From contig NZ_SCSK01000069.1 in NCBI RefSeq assembly GCF_004297875.1, positions 59,674 to 123,673 on the forward strand: DNA of 64,000 bases, given 5' to 3'. Shown here one piece after another: positions 42,734-51,263 of this stretch; within the stretch, counting starts at the first letter, position 1; every line of letters starts with the position of its first letter. The notes below the pieces were generated by a model. That model saw only the letters and a program-made list of their open reading frames with translations, did no database searches and was not told where the DNA came from. Origin of the DNA: Pandoraea sp. Its GTDB lineage: Bacteria > Pseudomonadota > Gammaproteobacteria > Burkholderiales > Burkholderiaceae. The position numbers and the translations under genes were made by a program.

Positions 42734-43537
42734 CTAACTGGACCTCGTCGAATCGAGCGGTGCCGCTGGATTCGACGATGTGGCGGCACCTGGCCGGCCC
42801 CGCATTTTCTTGAGATCCTCCGGCTTGACCGCATCGTTCGACATGCCGTTGAAGAGCGTCGCCCACAGGCCCTTGTCGAGGTCGCTGGTGCCGAACAGCA
42901 CGTCGCAGATCGGGAAGGTCAGATTGAAATTGCGCGTGCCCATGAGTTCCGGATGGTGATGCACCACATGCATGCGCCGCACGGTATTCACCAGCGGCAG
43001 GCGGTCGAGCAGCGGACTATCGACGACGTGCGCCAGTGTGTGCAGGCCTTCGTACATGAGGTAATAAGCGGCCATGGTGAACATAACGATATAGCCCGCG
43101 TTGGCTGACCAAAAATAACCGACCAGCAGCGCCGCCGGCAGGGCCGACAAAACGAACAGCACTGGCGCAAACGGCGGGAAAAGCAGGGCTCGCCAGTGCC
43201 GCTGGCCATCGTATTCAAGCGTCTTGTGAGTGAAGAATTGATGATGAACCGACACATGCCGCTTATAGACGCCCTTCATCAACCGGGTAGGCCGGTGCAG
43301 CAAATAGCGGTGTGCAGCCCATTCTGCCCAGTTGCCGAAAAGGAAAAACGGGATCACCATCAGCCATTGGCCGAGTGTCGAGTGATGTATCTGGAGAAAC
43401 GAGTACAGCAGCACACCGCCGGTAAATATCAGCGTGAAGGCCAAGTGCAATTCGCCTCGGTACCAGCTCGGCGTGGCCGCTATATATTCATCGCGAAACC
43501 GATAAGAACGTTGCGCGATTTCTTCATCTTTTGTCAT
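42734..43537 (-). CDS. Fatty acid hydroxylase/sterol desaturase family membrane protein
   Basis: The start at 43537 (MTKDEEIAQRSYRFRDEYIA) follows AGGAGACGCAAG; a longer frame to 43636 lacks a ribosome site. The 267-residue protein has membrane spans around residues 28-45, 55-72 and 110-150. The histidine clusters of non-heme di-iron hydroxylases are present: HRYLLH, HVSVHHQFFTH, HTLAH and HVVHHHPE. Substrates of the family include sterols, carotenoids and fatty acids. The AraC gene is divergent from it. The exact lipid substrate is unknown. Confidence 0.88.
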   Translation of the reverse strand: MTKDEEIAQRSYRFRDEYIAATPSWYRGELHLAFTLIFTGGVLLYSFLQIHHSTLGQWLMVIPFFLFGNWAEWAAHRYLLHRPTRLMKGVYKRHVSVHHQFFTHKTLEYDGQRHWRALLFPPFAPVLFVLSALPAALLVGYFWSANAGYIVMFTMAAYYLMYEGLHTLAHVVDSPLLDRLPLVNTVRRMHVVHHHPELMGTRNFNLTFPICDVLFGTSDLDKGLWATLFNGMSNDAVKPEDLKKMRGRPGAATSSNPAAPLDSTRSS

Positions 43538-43779
43538 CTTGCGTCTCCTGTAAGCATGGGTATGCAGCGCGCACACGAGCTGTTCCGCATGCGACACACC
43601 AGCGTATCCAAGGCGACGCGCACCGTCCTTAGCCAAGGGTACGAAAATTTACCCAAAAGTCTGTTTTTTATGATGCTCAGCGCCGTCGAGGCTCACCGGG
43701 GCGGGTTGCGCCAAGGGCATGAAACCGTGACAAAATGGCCCATCGGGCGCTGTGCAAAATGCTTCTCCGGGAGCTGAGG

Positions 43780-44631
43780 ATGTCGGCTGCAATACGTGAA
43801 TACCAAGGACGATTCGGACGGGTAGCGCTGCTGGATGTCGACCGCCCGCTGGTCACGCATGCGCACTCGCAATGCCACGTGCTGCTCAAGGCCGGCGGCG
43901 CGGACACGTTTTTTGCGGTGCGCGGCGAACTGCAGCCCCTGACCGACGACAGCGCAGTCATGGTCAATGCGTGGGAGCCCCACGCGTACGTTCAGCCGCG
44001 GCCCGACGCTCCGCGCACCGTCTTTCTCGCTCTCTATATCGAACCGGCCTGGTTGCTCTCGCTCGAGGGTGGGTTACGCTGGGCCGGCCAGCCCGGATTT
44101 TTCCCTGAACCCAGCGCAAGGATTTCGCCCGCGATCAGGCGCCGGATCGATGAACTGGCCTCGCAAATGCTGTTTGGCGAGCAACCCAATGAGACCGTGC
44201 TGGCATCGACGCTGTGTGGCCTGGTATTGGAAATCATCGGGCCGATCTGCGGCTCGCGGCCAGTACTCGCACCAACCGGGCGCGCGTTCGCGACCTACGA
44301 TCGCCGCATCCGGCAAGCGGTTGACCACATGCGCAACAACCTCGGTGCACCCATCGATGTCGAGCGGCTGGCACGCGAAGCGTGCCTGTCGAGAGCGCAT
44401 TTCTTCAAGCTGTTCCAGCAATGCACCTCGCTCACGCCGCACGTCTATGCGAACGTCCTGCGCATGGAGAGCGCGGTGCGCGAGCTGGCCCAAACCGACC
44501 ATTCGATCGCTCTGGTCTCCGATACTCTCGGGTTCAGCGCGCAAAGCCACTTCACGCGCTTCTTTCAACAGCACCTGGGCGTCATGCCAAGCCAGTACCG
44601 GCGTGTCGTGGATGTTTATCCCGATGCGTGA
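43780..44631 (+). CDS. AraC family regulator with an N-terminal cupin-like sensor
   Basis: The start at 43780 (MSAAIREYQGRFGRVALLDV) follows GGGAGCTGAGG; the frame could extend to 43735. Of its 283 residues, the N-terminal part to about 150 is a sugar-isomerase-like sensor (VTHAHSQCHVLLKAGG, NAWEPHAYVQ). The C-terminal 100 hold two helix-turn-helix motifs (VERLAREACLSRAHFFKLFQ and LVSDTLGFSAQSHFTRFFQ). It is divergent from the hydroxylase gene and convergent with the PhyH pair, so either could be its target; the divergent hydroxylase is more likely. Confidence 0.9.
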   Translation: MSAAIREYQGRFGRVALLDVDRPLVTHAHSQCHVLLKAGGADTFFAVRGELQPLTDDSAVMVNAWEPHAYVQPRPDAPRTVFLALYIEPAWLLSLEGGLRWAGQPGFFPEPSARISPAIRRRIDELASQMLFGEQPNETVLASTLCGLVLEIIGPICGSRPVLAPTGRAFATYDRRIRQAVDHMRNNLGAPIDVERLAREACLSRAHFFKLFQQCTSLTPHVYANVLRMESAVRELAQTDHSIALVSDTLGFSAQSHFTRFFQQHLGVMPSQYRRVVDVYPDA

Positions 44632-44654
44632 GGCACGCGCGAGCGTGCCGCCGG

Positions 44655-45518
44655 TCAGGACGCCTTGCCCTGCAACGAGTAAATCGATGAATAGCCGGCG
44701 CTGAAATCGGGCGGCAGCTCGATCGAGCCGGCCTCCACGCGCGCGTGAGTGGCTGGCTGGCCGCGTACCATGTGATTTCGATGCCGGCTGTCGATCACCG
44801 GTGCCGTGTAAGCAAAGGCGTCGGCCGCGGCATACTGAATGATCAGCGTAGTGCGCATCGCGTCTGACAAATTCGGGCCCGAACCATGAACCGTCAGACC
44901 GTGGTGAGCAACAATGTCGCCAGGGTCCAGTTCACTGTCCTCGGCCAGCGCCAACTCATCGGCCGTGACGCTGGCGTTGCAGTTCAGCACGTACTTCCCG
45001 GCCGCCCAGTGGCTACGCGGCCCCTGGCGATGCGTCCCGGGAATCGTCCGCAAGCACCCATTGCCAGCGCGCGAAGGGTTGAGCGGCACGCTTAACGCCA
45101 CGAGATTGGCATTGGTATGCGGAAACACCGGCCAGTCTTGATGCCAGCCGATTTCAGCGCCGCCGGAGGGCAGCTTGAAATTGATTTTGGCATGGTAGAA
45201 CTTGACTGCGCCTTCGACCAGATCCGCGGCGATATCTCCGAGGATGGATTCGAATGCGGCCTCCACATACACATCGTCGAGTTCCGTCGGACTCGAGATC
45301 CTCCGTATGCGGGGCTTGCCGGGCCGATGAGCCGCGTCCAGATCGTAATGGCGGGTCGGCGTCTCAAGCATGCGGCCGGCCTCCCAGAGACGATCCGTGA
45401 CGTCAGTCAGCCGCTGCAATAGCGCTCGATCGAGCCGATCGCGCAACGTCAGGTAGCCGCGCGACTGGTATTCGACGAGCTGCGCCTGGGAGAGAATGGG
45501 GCGATGAGGCGTCGTCAT
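44655..45518 (-). CDS. Phytanoyl-CoA dioxygenase (PhyH) family protein, second of a pair
   Basis: The ATG at 45518 (MTTPHRPILSQAQLVEYQSR) overlaps the stop of the upstream dioxygenase by four bases; the longer frame lies inside that gene. The 287-residue protein keeps the Fe(II)/2-oxoglutarate residues: HxD in GWHQDWPVFPH (about residues 122-130), the distal His in HHGLTVHGSG and the 2-oxoglutarate Arg in AMRTTLIIQY. Family members hydroxylate acyl-CoAs, amino acids or natural products. It is not close in sequence to its partner, so the two probably work on successive or different positions. Confidence 0.86.
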   Translation of the reverse strand: MTTPHRPILSQAQLVEYQSRGYLTLRDRLDRALLQRLTDVTDRLWEAGRMLETPTRHYDLDAAHRPGKPRIRRISSPTELDDVYVEAAFESILGDIAADLVEGAVKFYHAKINFKLPSGGAEIGWHQDWPVFPHTNANLVALSVPLNPSRAGNGCLRTIPGTHRQGPRSHWAAGKYVLNCNASVTADELALAEDSELDPGDIVAHHGLTVHGSGPNLSDAMRTTLIIQYAAADAFAYTAPVIDSRHRNHMVRGQPATHARVEAGSIELPPDFSAGYSSIYSLQGKAS

Positions 45519-46333
45519 ACCAATGCCTCCGAAGCCGCATGCGCGACCAGAATGTCGTCGGTGCCCACCGCAAGCGGTGCGAAATTCGTGGAGCGCACGT
45601 AATCCGGCCTCGGTTTCGGCACGGCCAGGGGTTGATTGGTCACCGGATTGAAAACCACATAGACCTGCCAGCGATCGTGCCTGGACAGGTTGTGGCCGGA
45701 GGCATGCAGAATGTTGCAATCGAAGAACACCACGGTCCCCGGCCGGCCGATGATCGGCACCGGCTCGGGACTGCGCGCCATGATCTCGAGCAGCTCCGGT
45801 TTGGGAACGACCCAGAATTTATACGCAGTGCCATCGTCGAACACGGGATCCAGATTGCCTTCCTTATGGCTGCCGGGAATGAAATAAAGGCATCCGTTAG
45901 CCTGCGTCGGCTCGTCAAGCATGATTAGCGCCGTGGTAAGCGTAGGCCGGGGCACGCCATCGATTTTCCAGGTGCCGTAGTCCTGATGCCACTGCCATAC
46001 CGATCCATCGATGGCGGTTTTGAGATTGCACTTGGTGTGATAAACGTACAACGCTTGCTCGCCCAACAATTGCTGCGCCGGCTCGAGCAGCCGAGGCGAG
46101 CGGGAGGCTGCATGAAAAACCGCGGAGGACGTCGGGCCGTCTGCTTCGTGCACACGATAGATCGTCTTCGCGACTCCGCCGGTCCGCTCGCGAACGAGAT
46201 GGTCGGTGTCGATACCCTGGATGCGGCGCAGTTCGGCCTTCATGGCGTCGACCTCGGCGAGCGTGAATAACTCGGGCAGGATCAGGAATCCGTCGCGTTC
46301 ATAGGCGTCGAGCTGATTTTTCGAAAATTTCAT
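45515..46333 (-). CDS. Phytanoyl-CoA dioxygenase (PhyH) family protein, first of a pair
   Basis: The start at 46333 (MKFSKNQLDAYERDGFLILP) matches the usual PhyH beginning. The 272-residue protein has HxD in WQWHQDYGTW (about residues 120-129), NGCLYFIPGSHKEG, the distal His in DCNILHASGHN and the Arg in DRWQVYVVFNP, so all iron and 2-oxoglutarate ligands are present. It resembles the ectoine hydroxylase and halogenase-like branch by its FDCNILHASG loop. It is the first gene of a two-gene unit with the other dioxygenase. The divergent LysR at 46567 is the likely regulator. Confidence 0.87.
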   Translation of the reverse strand: MKFSKNQLDAYERDGFLILPELFTLAEVDAMKAELRRIQGIDTDHLVRERTGGVAKTIYRVHEADGPTSSAVFHAASRSPRLLEPAQQLLGEQALYVYHTKCNLKTAIDGSVWQWHQDYGTWKIDGVPRPTLTTALIMLDEPTQANGCLYFIPGSHKEGNLDPVFDDGTAYKFWVVPKPELLEIMARSPEPVPIIGRPGTVVFFDCNILHASGHNLSRHDRWQVYVVFNPVTNQPLAVPKPRPDYVRSTNFAPLAVGTDDILVAHAASEALV

Positions 46334-46547
46334 GGCCGGTAGCGCTCCCGTGAAACAGCCGTTCATGGCGCACCGGAGTGCTCATCGACAAGGCGAACCA
46401 ATGAGCCCCCGACACATAAGGCGATGCAGCGCTTCGCCTTGCCCAGATTCATGGCATGGCCCGGCAAATGCCCGCGAGACCACGCCACGGTTCCCGAGCT
46501 TAGAGGTCAAATAGCCATCGGTAAAATATATAATTGGTCGGTTATTC

Positions 46548-46562
46548 ATACCTTTTGGGTAT
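46548..46562 (+). promoter_or_regulatory. LysR-type T-N11-A box
   Basis: ATACC-TTTTG-GGTAT is an inverted repeat with T (46549) and A (46561) eleven bases apart, the LysR-box pattern. It ends five bases before the LysR ATG and lies in the divergent region shared with the PhyH pair. Confidence 0.55.
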
Positions 46563-46566
46563 TGCC

Positions 46567-47463
46567 ATGGACTTGCGGCGCCTGCGGTACTTCATTGCGG
46601 TGGCGGAGGAGTTGAATTTCACCAAAGCCGCGGCGCGGCTGCACATGGCGCAGCCACCGCTTAGCCGGCAAATCCGGGATCTGGAGGAAGAGCTCGGCGT
46701 CACGCTGCTCAACCGGACGCACCACCACATCGAACTGTCCGACGCCGGTCGGGTTTTCCTGGAAAAAGCAAAACAGGTCTTACTCGCCGCCGACTCGGCC
46801 GTCGTTGAAGCGCAACGTGCCCAACGCGGCGAAATCGGGTCGCTTGCAATAGGTTTTTTCGAACAGATTGCCTACACGCTGCTCCCGCCGACGCTGCGAG
46901 CCTTTCAGGAACGGCATCCGATGGTCGAGGTGCAATTACGCTGGTTTCCCGTGGTCGACCAAGTCGAGGCGCTACGGCGCGGAGACATCGACCTGGCGTT
47001 TGTTCGCCCCGTGACTGATCTGGCCGGTCTATCGAAAGAGACGCTGCTGGAGGAGCCGTTCGTCTTGGTCGCGCCGAGCGATCATCCTTTGGCGGCCAAA
47101 GACATCGTTTCGGTTGCCGATTGCTCGCGTGAGCGTTTTATCAATTACACGCAGCACCTGGCCCCGGACTACCACGCCATTATCATGCGGCTGTGCGCGC
47201 TGGCCGGCTTTGCTCCCCGCATTTTCCTGGAAGTGGGACAGGTTTATACCGCGCTCGGCCTGGTCAGTTCCGGCACCGGCATCACGTTCGTGCCGGCCTC
47301 GGTCCAACGCCTTCATTTCGACAACCTGGTCTATCGACCGCTACGTGAACAGCAGTTACTCAGCCAAACCTACCTGGCCTGGACCCGCCCCAGCCCTTCG
47401 CCGGTACTGAGCGCTTTTGTCGCCACGGCGCGGCAGATCGCCCAGACGGAGTTTTCGGGATGA
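46567..47463 (+). CDS. LysR family regulator of the dioxygenase pair
   Basis: The start at 46567 (MDLRRLRYFIAVAEELNFTK) is typical; a frame extension to 46534 would cover the likely operator. The 298-residue protein has the winged helix-turn-helix at about residues 3-60 (FTKAAARLHMAQPPLSRQIRDLEEEL) and an effector domain of the BenM/CatM-like type (VSSGTGITFVPASVQRL). Divergent from the two PhyH genes with 233 bases between, it is their probable regulator. The inducer is unknown. Confidence 0.9.
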   Translation: MDLRRLRYFIAVAEELNFTKAAARLHMAQPPLSRQIRDLEEELGVTLLNRTHHHIELSDAGRVFLEKAKQVLLAADSAVVEAQRAQRGEIGSLAIGFFEQIAYTLLPPTLRAFQERHPMVEVQLRWFPVVDQVEALRRGDIDLAFVRPVTDLAGLSKETLLEEPFVLVAPSDHPLAAKDIVSVADCSRERFINYTQHLAPDYHAIIMRLCALAGFAPRIFLEVGQVYTALGLVSSGTGITFVPASVQRLHFDNLVYRPLREQQLLSQTYLAWTRPSPSPVLSAFVATARQIAQTEFSG

Positions 47464-47543
47464 CCGGCTCGATCGGCAAGCAGTTGCCCTCTCGAGGCAC
47501 GGTACTGCACTGATGGCTCCGGCGCCGCACTAACCATCGGCGA

Positions 47544-47945
47544 CTACTGCGGCGGCTTCGGCAACCTGGTGTCGGCGCGGCAGGTGGCCAGCGGCAGTTG
47601 CCGCGCCGACAGAATTCTCACGACCCGCATATCCTTTTTGTCGACCACCACCTTCAGGCACGCGCAGCTGTAGCCGTGCGGCCCATTGGTCGCAACGAAT
47701 TGGGCGTCGCTCGCATCCGGAATGCGGTCGATGCCCTGCGCCTGCGGGCCGCCCATCGTGCCGATGGTCCAGGAGCCATCGCGGTCGTCGAGCCACCAGT
47801 TGCCGGGCGTGGGGTTGTCGAGCCAGCCGCAGCGCGTCTGCGCGGCCTCGGCGGAGCGCACGACGCCGCACTGCAGGGCGACGCCCAGGCAGGCGGCGAG
47901 CGCCAGGCTTGCCATGCCGCTGCGCGATAGTTTCAACGTTGTCAT
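47544..47945 (-). CDS. DUF4087 family secreted protein
   Basis: The 133-residue protein has a signal sequence (MTTLKLSRSGMASLALAACL) probably cut after AEAA near residue 35. It then has the DUF4087 core: TRCGWLDNPTPGNWWLDDRD, SWTIGTMGG, FVATNGPHGYSCACLKVV. Cysteines at RCGW, SCACL and TCRAD could form disulfides in the periplasm. Members are single-gene, short secreted proteins of proteobacteria without a known function. It is convergent with the LysR gene, 80 bases away. Confidence 0.82.
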   Translation of the reverse strand: MTTLKLSRSGMASLALAACLGVALQCGVVRSAEAAQTRCGWLDNPTPGNWWLDDRDGSWTIGTMGGPQAQGIDRIPDASDAQFVATNGPHGYSCACLKVVVDKKDMRVVRILSARQLPLATCRADTRLPKPPQ

Positions 47946-48019
47946 GATCGGCGCGTTCGCGTGTCGAGAGGATCCGGCATCATACCGCCGGCGTACCGAT
48001 TTCAGGCACCATAGGGCCC

Positions 48020-50044
48020 ATGGAGCATTTTTACCTGCATTTCCTGCATGGGCTGGCCGGTCATCCGCACTGGGCCGAAGCGGTGGTGTTTCTCGCTTCG
48101 CTGCTGGAATCGGTGGCGTTCATCGGCACCTTCATCCCCGGCAGCACTACGCTGTTCCTGGCCGGCGCCCTGGTCGGCACCGGTGCGCTGGGGCTCTGGA
48201 CCACGCTCGCCTGGGCGGTGGCCGGCGCAGTGCTGGGCGATGGCGCGAGTTTCTGGATCGGCCGCCGCTATAAAACGCAAATCGCCGCATTGCGGCCATT
48301 TCGCCGGCACCCCGAGATGCTCGATCAGGGCCAGTCGTTCTTCGCCAGGCACGGCGGCAAGAGCGTCCTGCTGGCCCGTTTCGTCGGGCCGGTCCGGGCG
48401 GTCGTGCCGGTAGTGGCCGGCATGCTCGATATGCCGCCCGGCCGCTTTTATCTGATCAACGTGCTATCGGCGCTGGCCTGGGCGCCGGTCCACATGCTGC
48501 CGGGGCTGGTGTTCGGGGCGTCGCTGCAACTGGCCGGCGCCGTCACGTTCCGCCTGGCGCTCATCCTGCTGCTGTGCGCCACCGTGCTGTGGGCCGGCGT
48601 GCGACTGGTGCGGCTGGCCATCGCACACGGCGTGCCGCGCCTTGCGGCCTGGGGTGACCGGCTGCTGGCCTGGGCGCGCCGCGCCGACAGCCGCGTCGGC
48701 CGCTTCGCGCTGCGGCTGCTCGATGCCAACCAGCCGGCGGCCGGTGCGCTGCTGCTGATGTCGCTGCTTTTGCTGGCCGGCGGCTGGGTTTTTCTCGGTG
48801 TGCTGCAGGACGTGCTGGCGCACGATCCGCTGGTGGGCGTCGACAGCACGGTCGATCGCTTTCTGGGCACCCTGCACTCCCCGTGGGGCGACCAGGCGAT
48901 GCTCGCCATCGCGGCGCTCGGCAGCCTGCCGACGCTGCTGGCCGTGGTGCTGGCCGTGGCAGCGTGGCTCGCGTGGCGGCGTCATTGGCGCACGCTCGGT
49001 TACTGGTTCGCGACGACGGCCTTCTCGCAGCCGCTGATCCTGATCATCGAGACGGCGGTGGCACGGCGCCCACCGCCGGCGGCCGGCAGCGCGCTGTTCT
49101 CGTTTCCGAGCGCGCATATCACCAGCAGCGCAGTGGTGTTCGGGTTCCTCGCGTTCCTGCTGGCGCGCTCCGCCGGCGAACGCGCGCGCGACGGCTGGCG
49201 CGCCGTCATTGCCGGCACGGCGACCGCGCTGGTATTGCTCGTCGCGCTGGCCGATCTTTACCTGGGCCGCAACTGGCTCTCCGACGCGATTGGCGGCATC
49301 GCGCTGGGCGTGGCCTGGGTCGCGGTGGTGTCGCTGGTATACGCCTACCATCGCGTCGCCGTGCCGCGGGTGCGCGAGCTCGCTGTATTGGCAGCGGTGG
49401 CGCTGCTGGCGAGCCTCGGCCTGCAATGGCAAGCCGGCCCGGTTGGCACGCCCCCGCCTTACCGGGCTGCCGCGACGGTGACGCTCGTCAGCGCGCCGCA
49501 GTGGCGAGAAACCGGCTGGCGGCAATTGCCCACCCATCGATCCGATCTGGAAGGCGATCGGCAGGAGGCCTTCAGCATGCAATGGGCCGGCCCGCTCGAG
49601 CGCATCGACCAGCACCTGCAGACGCAGGGCTGGCGCGCGGCCGCGCCGCTCTCGGCAAGCCGGCTGCTGTTGCTGCTCGCGCCGCACACGCCGGTGATGC
49701 AACTGCCGGTGCTGCCCAAACTGAACGATGGCGCGCCGCCTGCATTGCAGCTGATTCATGCCGGCGACACGCCGGATACGCGCCTAGTGCTGCGCTTATG
49801 GCCAACCGCCTATCGCGTGGGCGAGAGCGCCAGCACGCCGGCCCAGCCGCTCTGGCTCGGCTCGGTCGCACGCGAATCGGTGTCGCACACGCTGCGGCTG
49901 GTCAATATCGTGCGCATCGATCGCCAGGCGTCGCCCGCCGGACAATCGCTGGCCGCCCTGCTGGGCGCGCCGGCGCCGCCCGCGGCGGACATGCCGCTGC
50001 TGCTGGAGAGCGCGCCGGCGCACAAATCGGCGCAAAATAAGTAA
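48020..50044 (+). CDS. DedA-PAP2-LssY fusion membrane protein with a degenerate phosphatase site
   Basis: The 674-residue protein joins three domains. Residues about 15-200 are a DedA/SNARE-assoc domain (FIGTFIPGSTTLFLAG, LLARFVGPVRAVVPVVAGM), linked to undecaprenyl-phosphate or phospholipid flipping. Residues about 245-450 are PAP2-like, with FPSAHITSSAVVFGF and LYLGRNWLSDAIGG. Residues about 480-640 are an LssY C-terminal domain (WRQLPTHRSDLEGDRQEAF). Compared with KxxxxxxRP, PSGH and SRx5Hx3D, the PAP2 part lacks the lysine, the Ser-Arg pair and the second histidine (Asn here). It may be inactive as a phosphatase or have a different role in lipid transport. Confidence 0.88.
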   Translation: MEHFYLHFLHGLAGHPHWAEAVVFLASLLESVAFIGTFIPGSTTLFLAGALVGTGALGLWTTLAWAVAGAVLGDGASFWIGRRYKTQIAALRPFRRHPEMLDQGQSFFARHGGKSVLLARFVGPVRAVVPVVAGMLDMPPGRFYLINVLSALAWAPVHMLPGLVFGASLQLAGAVTFRLALILLLCATVLWAGVRLVRLAIAHGVPRLAAWGDRLLAWARRADSRVGRFALRLLDANQPAAGALLLMSLLLLAGGWVFLGVLQDVLAHDPLVGVDSTVDRFLGTLHSPWGDQAMLAIAALGSLPTLLAVVLAVAAWLAWRRHWRTLGYWFATTAFSQPLILIIETAVARRPPPAAGSALFSFPSAHITSSAVVFGFLAFLLARSAGERARDGWRAVIAGTATALVLLVALADLYLGRNWLSDAIGGIALGVAWVAVVSLVYAYHRVAVPRVRELAVLAAVALLASLGLQWQAGPVGTPPPYRAAATVTLVSAPQWRETGWRQLPTHRSDLEGDRQEAFSMQWAGPLERIDQHLQTQGWRAAAPLSASRLLLLLAPHTPVMQLPVLPKLNDGAPPALQLIHAGDTPDTRLVLRLWPTAYRVGESASTPAQPLWLGSVARESVSHTLRLVNIVRIDRQASPAGQSLAALLGAPAPPAADMPLLLESAPAHKSAQNK

Positions 50045-50098
50045 GATTCCGCTCGCCCCACGGCAATTCCAGCGCCATTCGTACCATCGAGAGAGATC

Positions 50099-51169
50099 AT
50101 GTCCATCCGTCTGAACGCCGCCTTCACGGCACTCCTTGCCGCCGCGCTGTTCGGCGCCACCACGCCGCTGGCCAAGGCGCTGCTCGGCACGCTGCCGCCG
50201 GTGATGGTCGCTGGCCTGTTCTATCTCGGCAGCGGCCTGGGCCTGGCAGCGCTGATCGGCGTGCGTCGCTGGCGCCGGGCCGCCGGCGCGCCGGCCGACG
50301 CAGGAAGGATTCCGCCTGCCGATATTCCCTGGCTGGCCGGCGCGATCGCCGCCGGCGGCGTGGCCGGGCCGGCGCTGCTGATGCTCGGCCTGAGCACCAC
50401 GCCGGCAGCCGCCAGCGCCTTGCTGCTCAATCTCGAAAGCGTTTTTACGGCACTTATCGCATGGTTGGTGTTTCGCGAGAATGTCGACACCCAGGTGGCG
50501 CTCGGCATGGCCGCGATCGTTGCCGGCGGCGTGGCGCTGTCCTGGCATCCGGGCGCCACGGGCGTTTCGCCCGGCGCCTTGCTGATCGCCGGCGCCTGCC
50601 TGTGCTGGGCGATCGACAACAACCTCACCCGCAAGGTCTCGGCCAACGATGCCATGACGATCGCCTGCATCAAGGGGCTGGCAGCCGGCGCGGTCAACTT
50701 CGGCCTGGCCCTGGCGCTGGGCGCGCGCCTGCCGGGCCTGGCCAGCGCGGCGGCGGCCATGCTCACCGGCTTCGCCGGCTACGGCGTAAGCCTGGTGCTG
50801 TTCGTGGTGGCGCTGCGCCATCTCGGCACGGCGCGCACCGGCGCCTATTTTTCGGTCGCGCCGCTGTTCGGCGTGACGATCGCGCTGGCGCTCTGGCCGG
50901 CGCTTCCCACGCCGCTGTTCTGGGTGGCCACCGCGCTGATGGCGCTGGGGGTATGGCTTCATCTGCGCGAGCGGCATGAGCACGAGCATACGCATGAAGC
51001 GCTCGAACACACGCACAGTCATCGTCACGACGCGCACCACCAGCACACGCACGACTTCCCATGGGACGGCACCGAGCCGCATACCCACCTCCACCGGCAT
51101 GAGGTCATCACGCACTCCCACGCGCATTTTCCGGACATTCACCATCGGCATCGGCATCGATCGTCGTAG
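50099..51169 (+). CDS. EamA/DMT transporter with a histidine-rich C-terminal tail
   Basis: The 356-residue protein has about ten predicted spans in two EamA repeats, for example LLAAALFGATTPLAKALLGT and ALLLNLESVFTALIAWLVFRE. After the last span (about residue 287) a 65-residue cytoplasmic or periplasmic tail carries 23 histidines in HEHEHTH-like and HTHSHRH-like runs. Such tails bind Ni, Co, Zn or Cu in metal transporters and chaperones. EamA proteins usually export metabolites. The tail suggests a metal-related substrate or metal sensing. It starts 55 bases after the DedA-PAP2 gene. Confidence 0.87.
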   Translation: MSIRLNAAFTALLAAALFGATTPLAKALLGTLPPVMVAGLFYLGSGLGLAALIGVRRWRRAAGAPADAGRIPPADIPWLAGAIAAGGVAGPALLMLGLSTTPAAASALLLNLESVFTALIAWLVFRENVDTQVALGMAAIVAGGVALSWHPGATGVSPGALLIAGACLCWAIDNNLTRKVSANDAMTIACIKGLAAGAVNFGLALALGARLPGLASAAAAMLTGFAGYGVSLVLFVVALRHLGTARTGAYFSVAPLFGVTIALALWPALPTPLFWVATALMALGVWLHLRERHEHEHTHEALEHTHSHRHDAHHQHTHDFPWDGTEPHTHLHRHEVITHSHAHFPDIHHRHRHRSS

Positions 51170-51208
51170 CAGCCGCCCATCGAGCCGCCAAATTAAATCC
51201 GGGTGTTA

Positions 51209-51237
51209 TTGACGCCCGATTAATATCCGGATAATAT
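51209..51237 (+). promoter_or_regulatory. Sigma-70-like promoter of the DUF2239 gene
   Basis: TTGACG (51209-51214) and TAATAT (51232-51237) are separated by 17 bp in an AT-rich patch, about 27 bases before the start codon. The match to consensus is good. Confidence 0.65.
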
Positions 51238-51263
51238 TCAGGCCATTCCATTTCTGGACAGCC

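Noticed and set aside
45519..45719. N-terminal extension of the second PhyH dioxygenase
   Set aside because: It lies wholly inside the upstream gene in another frame; the ATGA overlap start is far better.
48464..49759. 431-codon minus-strand frame
   Set aside because: It mirrors the DedA-PAP2-LssY gene and is made of Arg-, Gln- and His-rich nonsense.
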